Shown here: positions 7,266 through 16,130 of the stretch, in pieces
How positions within the stretch are numbered: position 1 is the stretch's first letter
Layout of the letters: each line of letters starts with the position of its first letter
Assembly: GCA_035772405.1 (NCBI GenBank)
Contig: JAYKKM010000042.1
Coordinates: forward strand, 906,501 to 970,500
Origin: Chrysogorgia sp. JL179-B06
Lineage: Eukaryota > Cnidaria > Anthozoa > Scleralcyonacea > Chrysogorgiidae
DNA length: 64,000 bases
Direction of reading: 5' to 3'
Notes under the pieces: model-generated
The model's input: only the letters and a program-made list of their open reading frames with translations
Database searches by the model: none
What the model was told of the DNA's origin: nothing
Made by a program: the position numbers and the translations under genes

Positions 7266-8702
7266 ATGGCAGAAGGTGGGGAAGGTCTTGGTGACTTCGA
7301 GATGAATAAATTCGATGAGTACGATGACGCGAGTGATGAGCAATTAGAAGAGGAGCTTGCCGAGACTAGCAAGTGGCTCAAAGACAGAGACGTTGAGTAC
7401 GGCATGAGTGAGATGCCGAGTGACATTCGTGTTGATTATATCAGGAACCGCGACACTGTGAATAAGATAACAAGCGTGCTAGATAGAAGGCAAGGTGGGC
7501 AAAAAGAGAAGTCATTTATCGACACTGACGATGGTAAGACGGTGACAATAAGGGGAACCAACGTAGAGGTCCCAGCGTTGGAGTTTGTTGAGCAGGAGTC
7601 GTATGGCGACGTCAATGACGAAAGTTTTAGTATAGCTTTTGAAGAGGTGGAAGAGATCGAGAGAAGATTGGGTGAGCTAAAAGCGTCCAACAAAGAGCTA
7701 ACAGAAAACAATGTAAAAAGAATCAAGCTAATAAGCAAGAAAATACGTAAACTAAGCAAAAAAGGACTCGGCCAAGACAGCGCGTCGAGGGAAATAGTCA
7801 ATAGGTCGTGGGTTACGGACTCAGGGGTTATTCTTTTCAAACCGATAAACAAAGATGGTAAATATGGAAAACCCAAACAAATTCTAATACCTGGAAAAAA
7901 CGGCTTGATCTACAGTAAAGATGCAAGTAGTAAAAACGCGATTAAGCAGTTCAAACAGTTAATTAGTCAAATCCCTGAGAGTACAGAGACAACAGCTGTC
8001 ACAACAGAAGTGGTCCCAGATGATTTCCCAGTGATTGAAACAAAAGTGGACTATGACGACATACCTGGGTTATCACCAAACGAAAACCGTGAGCTGAATG
8101 GTGTGCTCAACCCAAGCGATGGTGTGTCGCGTGAATCAAGAATAGGTGACGGTGGTGCATTGCAAATACAAGCAGACCATTTTCAAGAAGCGATAGACAA
8201 AGTGAACGAAAGAGTAGCAGAGCTCGATAAAAAAAAAGACCTTACGATTGCAGAGAAAGAAGAGCACATTGACCTACGGGAAAGAGTGATTGGACTTACG
8301 CAAGCTAAATATAGAACTTTAGCCTTAGGACAGCGTGAGACAGAAGAGGTTAGAGAGCAGCAGGAAGTCGACGTCGACAGGTTACAGAAATTCAAGGAAT
8401 GGGCTAAAGAAAATATGGTTGGGTTGAGCGCTGTGGCAATTTCAGTGGCTGGAATTATAACAACTATTATTATCGCTGGTAGATCCGCTGTTATGAGAGG
8501 CGCTGTGGCCACAAAGTCGTTCGCGCAGGCTGTTAAGAACGCGATCACGAAGATGGGCCCATGGGCTGTTGGGTTGGCTAATTTAGTTTACAACGCGTTG
8601 ACGTTGGGTGCGAAGGGTCTCGCATGGTTGGCTCAAAATATGTGGGTACTCGCGGTGGTACTTGCGTGGTTTGTGTATGATTATTACAAGCTAAAACGGT
8701 AG
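7266..8702 (+). CDS. 478-residue protein with coiled-coil stretches and C-terminal membrane segments
   Basis: Starts 6 bases after the integrase stop, in the same direction. The N-terminal third is very acidic and then rich in E/K/L stretches that look coiled-coil (residues ~120-165). A compact segment with GKNGLIYSKD around residues 205-215 may be a small folded domain. A second helical charged region (~300-370) precedes two hydrophobic segments at ~378-398 (VAISVAGIITTIIIAG) and ~455-470 (WVLAVVLAWFVYDYY). I do not recognise the family. Its place between integrase and capsid genes suggests a virion membrane or scaffold protein. Confidence 0.75.
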   Translation: MAEGGEGLGDFEMNKFDEYDDASDEQLEEELAETSKWLKDRDVEYGMSEMPSDIRVDYIRNRDTVNKITSVLDRRQGGQKEKSFIDTDDGKTVTIRGTNVEVPALEFVEQESYGDVNDESFSIAFEEVEEIERRLGELKASNKELTENNVKRIKLISKKIRKLSKKGLGQDSASREIVNRSWVTDSGVILFKPINKDGKYGKPKQILIPGKNGLIYSKDASSKNAIKQFKQLISQIPESTETTAVTTEVVPDDFPVIETKVDYDDIPGLSPNENRELNGVLNPSDGVSRESRIGDGGALQIQADHFQEAIDKVNERVAELDKKKDLTIAEKEEHIDLRERVIGLTQAKYRTLALGQRETEEVREQQEVDVDRLQKFKEWAKENMVGLSAVAISVAGIITTIIIAGRSAVMRGAVATKSFAQAVKNAITKMGPWAVGLANLVYNALTLGAKGLAWLAQNMWVLAVVLAWFVYDYYKLKR

Positions 8703-8724
8703 TGACAAAACATATGTAAAGTAT

Positions 8725-9963
8725 ATGAACGTCACGTCAGCGGAGTTGAGCCCTGGTTTTAGACGAGCACCCATGGGCGTCATAAAAGGGGCGAGAACGC
8801 AGCATGTGATCACGTTGAACCCTAATAAGGTCAGTCCTGGTGAGGAACTTTACATTGATATACCAAAGCTTAAGGTTAGTAGCTGTTTGGTGCCTGGATC
8901 GTTGGGTCTAGTGTTCGACTTTAAGAATGCGAACGCCAAAAGCTGGTTCTTGAATAATGTGAGTAAGTTGTTGGTTGAGAAACTTGTTGTGAGACTAGCT
9001 GGGGAAACTGTGTATGACAACAATGGGGAAAATTACACTGGTGTTTATCGTGACCTTTGGTAAAGTGTTACTGCACGAGACCAAATGATTGACTATGGTA
9101 TTGGTGGTGAGAACTTGAGAAAGCTGATTTCTAAGGACGACAGTGGTGCGACAAGTGGAAACGTCGCTAAAGTTAGTGACGCATTGATGTTTGGTGTGAT
9201 TGGGACGAAACAGCGGATAAAGCTTGGCAAGATCATGAATGACCATGGGTTGTACGCTCCTTTTAGCATGAATAACAACTTGCAGTATGTGATCACACTT
9301 CCGAAGGCTGCAGACATCATGATAGCTCAATCCGGTAGCAGTGTTGGTGGATACACTCTGGAGAACCTCGAGCTCGAGTACGAGACGATTGATAACCAGG
9401 AGCTCGCTGATGAAATAGCGTCGGGTTACGCAAGTGGTCGTAGTTTGTCATATGAGCACGTCACGTTGATGAAAACCACTGAATGGGACAAAGGCACAAC
9501 CATTGTGAACGAGAATGTTAATCTACCAAGAAAAAGCATGAGGGCGATTGTGTTGCTATTCACGAATAAGGTGCGAACAGACAGTGAGGAGTTTCTCTAT
9601 CCAAACATTGAGAGCGTTAGAGTCACAATTGAAGGCGTGCCAAATAGTGTGTACTCACAAGGCATTCCAAAGTCGAAGTTCTATGCAGAAGCGAAACGGT
9701 TGTTTGGGTTGAGTGAAGAACACGCTCAGTTCATGACCATACAGAAGTTCTACAAAGATGGCTTTGCGTTAGTCATTGACTTGAGGAGCGTTTAAGATAA
9801 TCGCAATGTGGCCACTGGCAAGAAAATCGTAAACACACAATCCGGCGTGCTTCTTGAGATCACTAAGAAAGCGACGACTGCAAATGTCATGTGCAGGGTG
9901 TTTGTGATAAGTGATGGATTAGTCAACTTCATGGACAATGGGCTGCAATCAATCCAATATTAA
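8725..9963 (+). pseudogene. major capsid-like (double jelly-roll type) gene with two in-frame stops
   Basis: One reading frame runs from the ATG at 8725 to the TAA at 9961-9963, about 412 codons, but is interrupted by TAA at 9061-9063 and again by TAA at 9793-9795. Coding character continues on both sides of each stop in the same frame, so these are point nonsense changes rather than frameshifts. The content is beta-rich without membrane segments, and the gene sits directly before the packaging ATPase, the usual order for the Polinton major capsid protein. Segments such as EKLVVRLAGETVYDN and LVIDLRSV fit capsid-like proteins of cnidarian Polintons as I know them. It is shorter than many adenovirus-like capsids. 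It would yield no full-length capsid under the standard code. Confidence 0.7.
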
Positions 9964-9978
9964 ATCAAGCGCAATTTA

Positions 9979-10578
9979 ATGGAGACACCGTTTAATGCGC
10001 TAATTGTTGGGATGACAGCTTGTGGTAAGACACATTATTTACTCAATACACTGGAATCTGAGTATCGTGGTAAGTTTGACTACATTGTGTTGATTTGTCC
10101 TACTTTCGAGTGGAATAAAGCGTATCAAGATTGGAAATATGTGCGTGACCCTGATGTGTTAGCGATAGACTGTGCACAAGACAATGTTGACGCTGTTCTC
10201 AAATGTGTAACAAACACTTTTAAAGGCACTAACACTCTGATTGTGTTGGACGACTGTGCAAGTGGGCAGGACGTCAAGAATAGGACTAGTCAATTGGTCA
10301 ACTTGGCTTTTAGTGCGCGACATTTTATGTTGAGCGTTATTGTCATCACACAACAACTGACGTCGATCGCAAAACCGTATAGAGAAAACATTAGTAAGCT
10401 CATTTGCTTTTACTGTCCGAGCAGGAGTGATATGAAGGTTGTTATTGACGATTATCTTGGAAACATTAGCAAAGAGGAAGCGTCGGCGATTGTGACCGCA
10501 TTAAAAAATAATAAGTACGCTAGACTCGAAATCTCACTGCGCTATCCATACAGTCACGAAGTTGTTACTCCGCAATAA
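9979..10578 (+). CDS. FtsK/HerA-type (A32-like) DNA packaging ATPase
   Basis: A 199-residue protein with Walker A GMTACGKT at residues 11-18, Walker B LIVLDD with D91/D92, and a sensor-like VITQQ at 122-126. It belongs to the A32-like packaging ATPases that pump genome DNA into capsids in Polintons, virophages and large DNA viruses. Its length is typical for the short Polinton forms. It starts 15 bases after the end of the capsid-like frame. All expected catalytic motifs are present and the frame is open. Confidence 0.92.
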   Translation: METPFNALIVGMTACGKTHYLLNTLESEYRGKFDYIVLICPTFEWNKAYQDWKYVRDPDVLAIDCAQDNVDAVLKCVTNTFKGTNTLIVLDDCASGQDVKNRTSQLVNLAFSARHFMLSVIVITQQLTSIAKPYRENISKLICFYCPSRSDMKVVIDDYLGNISKEEASAIVTALKNNKYARLEISLRYPYSHEVVTPQ

Positions 10579-10581
10579 AAT

Positions 10582-11097
10582 ATGGGTATAAGTAATAGGG
10601 TGATGGTGAAACGCAAAAGTGAGGAAAACCCTACGATTGAGGAATTAGTTGAGGATACTCAAGCCGCTAGTGCCTCGACTGTGGAAGACGACATTGACGT
10701 TAGGAGAGCCGAACTTATTAGACTGTCTGGTGATGGTGTGGTAAGCCAATCTGAAGCGTACATTAAAAAAGCGTCCGCAAAGGTTATCGACAAGATATGG
10801 CACCAATATGAGTTGAAGAGAGTGGAAATTGCAAACGCTTTTCTCACTGACTTGCTAATCAGCAAATTCGCTAGCTTACTAGATGGGTTGAACGCTATCG
10901 AGAACCCTGACGAACTAAATGACGAGTTGCAAAAAGACCCGCTACTAAAGAAAGACGTTGAGAGCATTGTCGCGGTTGTGACACCGTACGTGCCTTTCTT
11001 GGGTTTGTTGTCGGGAGGAATCACAACGTCGAAATATGTGTACGATCACCATTTTAGAAGTGCGACAAACACTGAAAATAGTGAACAAATGGACTAA
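10582..11097 (+). CDS. 171-residue hypothetical Polinton protein
   Basis: Begins 3 bases after the ATPase stop; an alternative start is the internal ATG of MVKRKSEENP. The protein is helical and charged, with a mildly hydrophobic stretch near the end (VTPYVPFLGLLSGGITTSKY, residues ~133-152). I recognise it only as a protein type that follows the ATPase in related elements; its function is unknown. It is the last gene before the right terminus. The frame is intact. Confidence 0.72.
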   Translation: MGISNRVMVKRKSEENPTIEELVEDTQAASASTVEDDIDVRRAELIRLSGDGVVSQSEAYIKKASAKVIDKIWHQYELKRVEIANAFLTDLLISKFASLLDGLNAIENPDELNDELQKDPLLKKDVESIVAVVTPYVPFLGLLSGGITTSKYVYDHHFRSATNTENSEQMD

Positions 11098-11148
11098 TTC
11101 GCAAAACAACCGGCTATTTGTTAATATGTAAATTAGCCAATGTTGCTA

Positions 11149-11269
11149 ACCAATCAAAAGAGCGCCATTTCGCTATCCATTTGGATACTTGTTTGGATAA
11201 AACATTTGTTGTGGACGCTGGTGTGAATTGACCAATCAAAAGAGCGCCATTTCGCTATCCATTTGGATA
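11149..11269. repeat. 39-bp direct repeat pair near Polinton right end
   Basis: Two identical 39-base copies, 11149-11187 and 11231-11269, sharing AATCAAAAGAGCGCCATTTC and ending TTTGGATA, separated by 43 bases. They lie just past the last gene. Subterminal repeats of this kind may bind replication or integration proteins; that is inference. Confidence 0.75.
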
Positions 11270-11276
11270 AACATCA

Positions 11277-11307
11277 CCACTAGAATCAAAATCTAGTGGT
11301 TTTTTTT
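11277..11307 (+). terminator. hairpin followed by a T run after the last Polinton gene
   Basis: A perfect 8-bp stem, CCACTAGA and TCTAGTGG, with a 7-base loop is followed directly by eight T residues. The shape is like a transcript-end hairpin downstream of the rightward gene cluster. Eukaryotic transcription would not need it, but hairpin end signals are known in some giant-virus-like systems; the role is inferred. Confidence 0.35.
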
Positions 11308-11361
11308 CGCGCGTGAATTGAGACAACAGCAGAACGCGTCGGTCGTAGTTTGTCGAACAAA

Positions 11362-11480
11362 AATGCGAAAACGACGAAACGGCACTTTCTATTTTTTAAA
11401 TATGTGAAAATGTTGAAACGACACTTTCTATTTTTTTAAAAATGCGAAAATGACGAAGCGACACATTCTATTTTTAAAAT
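11362..11480. repeat. three imperfect ~45-bp tandem repeats
   Basis: Three successive units share AATG-GAAAA-GACGAA-CGACAC-TTCTATTTTT with small changes. They lie between the 39-bp direct repeats and the terminal foldback, in a non-coding tail of the Polinton. Confidence 0.6.
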
Positions 11481-11582
11481 ACGACTGAAATAACACCAAA
11501 TTTAGCGAAAATCGTGATTTGGTATAAATTTGGTGCTGTTTCGCTAGTCTCGCGTGTGTTTGACATCAATTGAGTGGAAAAC

Positions 11583-11747
11583 GTATAGAGAGTGGGGGTA
11601 CGAGCTTATTCGATGTTATACCTGAATATAGAATTACCGAAATGACAGCGAATTTTGTCGAGCCCTGGTTTGACACAAATTTGGTGATGTTTTGGTAATT
11701 ATATTCACGGTTAACATCGATTGGGCTCGTACCCCCACTCTCTATAC
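11583..11747. repeat. foldback terminal repeat at Polinton right end
   Basis: Arm 1 (11583-11642) begins GTATAGAGAGTGGGGGTACG and is repeated in inverted orientation as arm 2 (11691-11747), which ends CGTACCCCCACTCTCTATAC. The arms agree at most positions over about 57 bases, with a 48-base spacer. Beyond 11747 the sequence switches to a Gypsy relic. So the Polinton terminus is itself a snapback; a matching terminus should exist to the left of the window. A small MITE inserted at the tip is the alternative. Confidence 0.65.
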
Positions 11748-11751
11748 TACT

Positions 11752-12830
11752 ACTCTAGCGAAAGGCAAAATGTGTCGTAAATGTTGGTTGAAAAACCATT
11801 TTGAATCCCAGTGCAAGACAAGAGAAAAGCAAGAAAAGTGGGGACATGGACAGACCAGTAGCCATATGAATCAGGTATTGTATTGTATTGTATTGTATTG
11901 TATTGTATTGTATTGTATTGTATTGTATTGTATTGTATTGTATTGTATAGTATTGTATTGTATTGTATTGTATTGTATTGTATTGTATTGTAGAAACTCA
12001 GCGAATATGGTCATATCAGACGAAGGGTAAGACTCGGCTTATGCATTTACAGTTAATGATGAGAAACAAGAAAAAATCGTAGTTACTGTGATCAGTTGCA
12101 AGCTGAACATGATCATAGAGTCCGGTGCAAGTGCCATTCCATTGAGGAGTTTCTGTTGCATGCAACAGTTTTAACGCATATTTCTATATATGTGATTTCT
12201 GGAAAAGGAGAGTCTCTTCTATGAAAGGAAATTTCCATGAGTTTCGGAGCTCTCAAAATGGGTGCTGATGTCGCTAGAGTAAGCACGAATCCGACGACTA
12301 TCATAGAAACTCTACACGAAAATTACCCAGAAGTTTTCAATGGCGTTGGAAAACTGAAAGATCGAAAAGTACAACTATACACATCGACCCAGATATAAAG
12401 CCAGTAACGCAACTAATCCGCTGGAGCCTATTCAGCTTGATATGCAAAGTAGAAGATAAGGTCATACAACTTGTGGACTTAGACATCGTATAGCCAGGGG
12501 TCATGCAACTCAATGGCTCAACCCTGTGGTCGTTTTACGGAAGTCACAAGGGGACAGACGGCTTTGTGTAGATATACGCAGAGACAACGAGACGATACTA
12601 AGGGAGAGATACCTATTCCTACTGTAGATGACATTACACAAGGTATATGAATGGCAGTAAAGTATTCAGCAAACTTGATTTCATGTGGGGATATCACCAA
12701 CTAGAACTGTTACCCGAGTCAAGAGGAATCACAACATTTGTTGGATATATATAGATATAAGAGACTGTGGTTCGGAGTCAACTCAGTCTCGGAACAATAC
12801 TATAATAATAGTTTGTAGAAACACTTTTTA
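11752..12830 (+). pseudogene. Ty3/Gypsy-like gag-pol relic, copy A (5' part lost to Polinton insertion)
   Basis: The first 120 bases encode a gag zinc knuckle, CRKCWLKNHFESQC (C-x2-C-x4-H-x4-C), followed by a (TATTG)n array. Then comes a decayed aspartic protease (MIIESGASAIPLRSF, with E where the catalytic D of the DSGA motif belongs) around 12090-12150. RT motifs follow near 12640-12750 ([27 protein letters not shown]). Stops and frame changes interrupt it throughout. The same sequence recurs at 44583-45960 with its gag upstream intact, so this copy was split by the Polinton. Confidence 0.8.
11876..11990. repeat. (TATTG)n pentanucleotide array, 23 units
   Basis: Near-perfect TATTG repeats with one variant unit (TATAG at 11946-11950). 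It lies directly after the gag zinc knuckle of the Gypsy relic. The motif has no stop in any frame on either strand, so long apparent reading frames across it are artefacts. Confidence 0.97.
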
Positions 12831-13104
12831 GTCTGCAGGGATATGATCAAATACAGATTAACGGATTAAACGGCTGATATTTAAAATTATATACAAATAT
12901 ACGTAATTTACTGATAACTGAATAAATATGGATGACTTACCTTCGAATATCTGACTGCTATCCTGCGACTAGGAAAGTACGTGTCGTTTTGGATCGAAAA
13001 CCATCATAAAATGCAACAAACTCCCAAGCTAGATATTCAAATATTTTTGAAATTGCCGTCTGGTTGCTTGTGATGTATCTCATAATGCTTATGCTCGGAG
13101 CTCA
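12831..13104. other. non-coding part of duplicated segment
   Basis: AT-rich DNA matching 45955-46240 of copy B. No gene, repeat or motif that I can support beyond the duplication itself. Confidence 0.5.
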
Positions 13105-13597
13105 TGACATTTTTCGTGGGATATCTTAGGATATCATGAGATATCCGTATCATGGAATATTATCAGCCACATTTTTCGCATCATCCTGTTCAAGCCAGTG
13201 GATTTGCAACAGAAAATAAAGAATATAAAGATGAAAAAGCAAGATAAAAACATATTTAAAATAGTTAGAGTTTCGGTTAAATCAAAATGCGGTAAAAAAG
13301 TCCCCAGTTCGGACAAAAAAATATTCAATAACGTAAATTTATATCTATCCTCTAAAGGCGATTTACTATTTAAAGCAAGTGACATCAACCAAAGGGTCAG
13401 CCAAAAACATTACAAAGTAATTCAAAAATGAAATACGAAGACAGTTTGGTAATTGTATCTGAACAGGTCTGTTTAAAGTTCAGAGCAAACTCTCCGTATT
13501 TCACTGTCGAATCACTGTGTAACGTCTTTCCGTGTTCCTGAGTTGACGTCACTTCCTGAATTCAAAATGTTTTTTTCCAAAAATTAAATCAAATAGT
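13105..13597. other. segment present in copy A but absent from copy B
   Basis: Copy B passes directly from the equivalent of 13104 (46240) to the equivalent of 13598, so these 493 bases were either inserted in A or deleted in B. They include a 77-codon lysine-rich frame (13198-13431; MDLQQKIKNIKMKKQDKN start), which resembles no family I know, and repeated GGATATC words near 13118-13145. No clear inverted ends or target duplication are visible. Confidence 0.5.
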
Positions 13598-13733
13598 ATT
13601 TTCCAACACATCCAATAGCATAAATGATTATTTTTATGTAGTACTCATATGCAATCATCATTTATCACGTATGATATATGGTCAGTGAAAAAATCCGGCG
13701 AAGTTTCATATAAATTCCAAAATGATGCAGGTA

Positions 13734-15819
13734 GTAAAATTTGAAATTAAAAACAGCTGTTATTTTTTAAATAAAGTATTATCTTCAGAGATATAGGCTT
13801 AGTATTATGTTTATAATTAGGGTGAGCTTTAGGGTTAGGGCTACGTTTTGAATTTTGCAATCTTATATAAAACGTCAGCAAAAAAATGAGTGATGGGCAA
13901 AAATATTCTCATATTTTCTGTTAATAACACTCAGATTACATTTTTTTAAATGTGCCCAGCAGTACTTTGGGTGCCGGGTGCTTGAAATTTGTGCTTGTTT
14001 CATAGTGATGAGCAACCATTGTACTGAGTTATCTGTGACCTATCAGCGTTAAGATCAGAAATTGTGTGTTGTGTTAGGATTAGGGTCAGGTTTAGTTTCG
14101 GAATAACGTACACTGTGTTATTCTAGATTAATCATAGGTATGGGTTATTAATCCCTAGAAATAGTGTACTGGGTCATTCATTGCCAAGGATGAATGAATG
14201 TGGGTCACGTATCTCAATTGTCGTCAATCATCCTGCATGTCGCGCTGGGTCCTACCCTGCTCACTGAAAAATACAAATATAATTATTATATAATTAAATT
14301 AAATTACTTGATAATATGACTTTTTACCAACTGCGACTCTTATGCCGCAGTCAATTTTTAATTTGTTGATAATAATAATTTTTAAATGGTCCCCTTTACC
14401 AAATAGTAAATGGTTCAATTAACCGATTACTAATTACTATAGTATACTAGTTAAATAAACATCACTTCTAGAAATATTAAATGATTATAAACAGAATAAT
14501 TGGGCATGTATAACTACTAAACATAAGCATATTTGGTTTGGATAGATTTATGATAAATTGGTTACTTTGACCAATTTATATTAGTTGCATTTGTAGTTAT
14601 TCTTAACCAATTTAAACGGTTATTTTAACCAGTCGTTTTTTTCTTCAACCTTTCCTGTTTTGTTTTTCTATTTAGATCGTTGCCTAACAACAAAATATCT
14701 GCCATTCCTGAGAACTTGTTCAAGAATACACCCATTCTTAAATGGCTGTAAGTAAATGATAATTTGTTGAATATCTTGTTAAAATATACAACTACAGTAC
14801 TATAGACCTCTTTCATAATGGCGGCCAGTCTAAATATTATTTTATATCCATGCAAATTAGCCTTTCTGGCCTCGTTACAAAGTAAATATTCTTTGGAATT
14901 ACAGACACACGAACGAGGTCAGAAAGGCCATTTAAATGAATATAAAAGAATATTTAATTTGGGTACCATTATAAAAGAGGTCTATACTTATTTCCCTTAC
15001 CAGACGTCATATTCAACATCAATAGTGACGGGAAAGCGACAAATTTTGCAAAATAAAGAAAAGTGTTCAACAACATTGATTTCAGCAACATGTTCAACAA
15101 CGTTTTAATTAAATTGGTGCTATGTAGTTATATATAAAATATCGTGCTTAAGGATGCCGTAAGAATATATATTGCTGTTGGATCGTATGCTTCACCATTG
15201 CCGATTAATCAATTGACGATGATATAAGGAATACAACAAAGTTACAATACAGATTTGAATTAAATTAGAAATTGCTATCGCAAGGAAAGTGCTGCCTTGA
15301 AATCAATGTTCCAAGGCATTCATGATATTGTGCAAAATTGGAAAAATAAGTGGTGGGCTTATTGAAGTCAAAGTGGCAGCGGAGGTACAGTAATGCAGTC
15401 TTGTACCCATGCTGTTATGGTTTAGGTAATACCAGAGCAGTGGGTTTTACATATATATGGAGCTCACACTGAGCTTGCTGGACCAAAGGTACTCTGGGGT
15501 TATTAGGGGTGTCATTATTTTTGAAGTAGCAAGTACGCGGCTACAACCCTCGTGCCAAAGGCACGAGAATCGAGTGCCGTTAGGCACGAGTCTTCTAGGT
15601 GGATGCGGGGGCATGCTCCCAAAAAAAATTTGAAAACTACAGTCTCTGAAATGCCATTTCCTGCATTCTGAGGAGGCTTTTTCAGAAAATCAGATGGTCA
15701 GAAAGTGCCAGGTAAAGTAATAAAAAAAGACAATTAAATGTATTTTTTAATAAACTTTTTAAATTTATTCAATGAATATATTTTTTGAATTTCATAATAA
15801 AATCTGAAATTCTTACAAA
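13734..15819. other. non-coding DNA of copy A, with a decayed TTGGTTA-rich stretch
   Basis: No gene. Positions 14310-14640 contain words such as AATTGGTTACTTTGACCAAT and GGTTATTTTAACCAGTC, resembling the subterminal repeats of the large insertion in copy B; this may be an older relative. Positions 15550-15590 hold a hairpin-like CTCGTGCC-AAAGGCACGAG followed by a second GTGCCGTTAGGCACGAG. A related stretch is found in the hAT fossil near 31980-32080. Confidence 0.45.
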
Positions 15820-16130
15820 TTATGGCAAACCATCCTCCAAATCCGAGTCAGAACCGTCTGTGTAACTGTCAGAAAATGTGTCAAATTGAGGCACATTCAT
15901 AGTTTTAAGAGCAGCCGCAACGGCACTCTCCGTCTCGGACTCCAACTCAACCATTTCAACTTCATCAATACCATGCTGTTGTTGCTCAAGCTCAGCTTCC
16001 ACCAGTTCCAGACCTTGATCCCGAGGTAGTTCAAGGACTGTAATACAATAAACAATGTACAGACTTACCTGTATCTATTTCTTGTTCTGCTTTCTTCTCA
16101 AAATATGATAGGGCGCTTTTGCTTGCTCAT
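15820..16130 (-). pseudogene. two-exon hAT-like small gene, copy A (exon 1 frameshifted)
   Basis: Exon 1 is 16130-16069 and exon 2 is 16037-15820, joined by a short GT-AG intron (GTAAGT donor, TACAG acceptor). Compared with copy B at 60719-61046, exon 1 lacks 14 bases within the stretch after MSKQKRP, which breaks the frame. Exon 2 stays open and encodes an acidic tail (TDGSDSDLEDGLP). The start resembles N-termini of ZNF862-like hAT proteins. It is a relic of the duplicated gene. Confidence 0.5.

Larger units (their letters stand above)
1..11747. mobile_element. Polinton/Maverick (adintovirus-like) element, right-hand part
   Basis: A gene-dense block on both strands, quite unlike the rest of the window. 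It holds the Polinton hallmark set: a retroviral-type DDE integrase with a chromodomain, an A32-like packaging ATPase, a capsid-like gene directly before the ATPase, and membrane and penton-like candidates. Gaps between genes are often under 30 bases. The left end is cut by the window edge (a gene is truncated at position 1). The right end is an inverted-repeat terminus at 11583-11747, immediately followed by a Gypsy retroelement relic that recurs uninterrupted near 44580, so the boundary is well supported. No protein-primed polymerase B or adenovirus-type protease is seen here; these may lie to the left. The capsid-like gene has two nonsense codons, so this copy is probably an inactive relic although most other genes are open. 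Confidence 0.9.
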
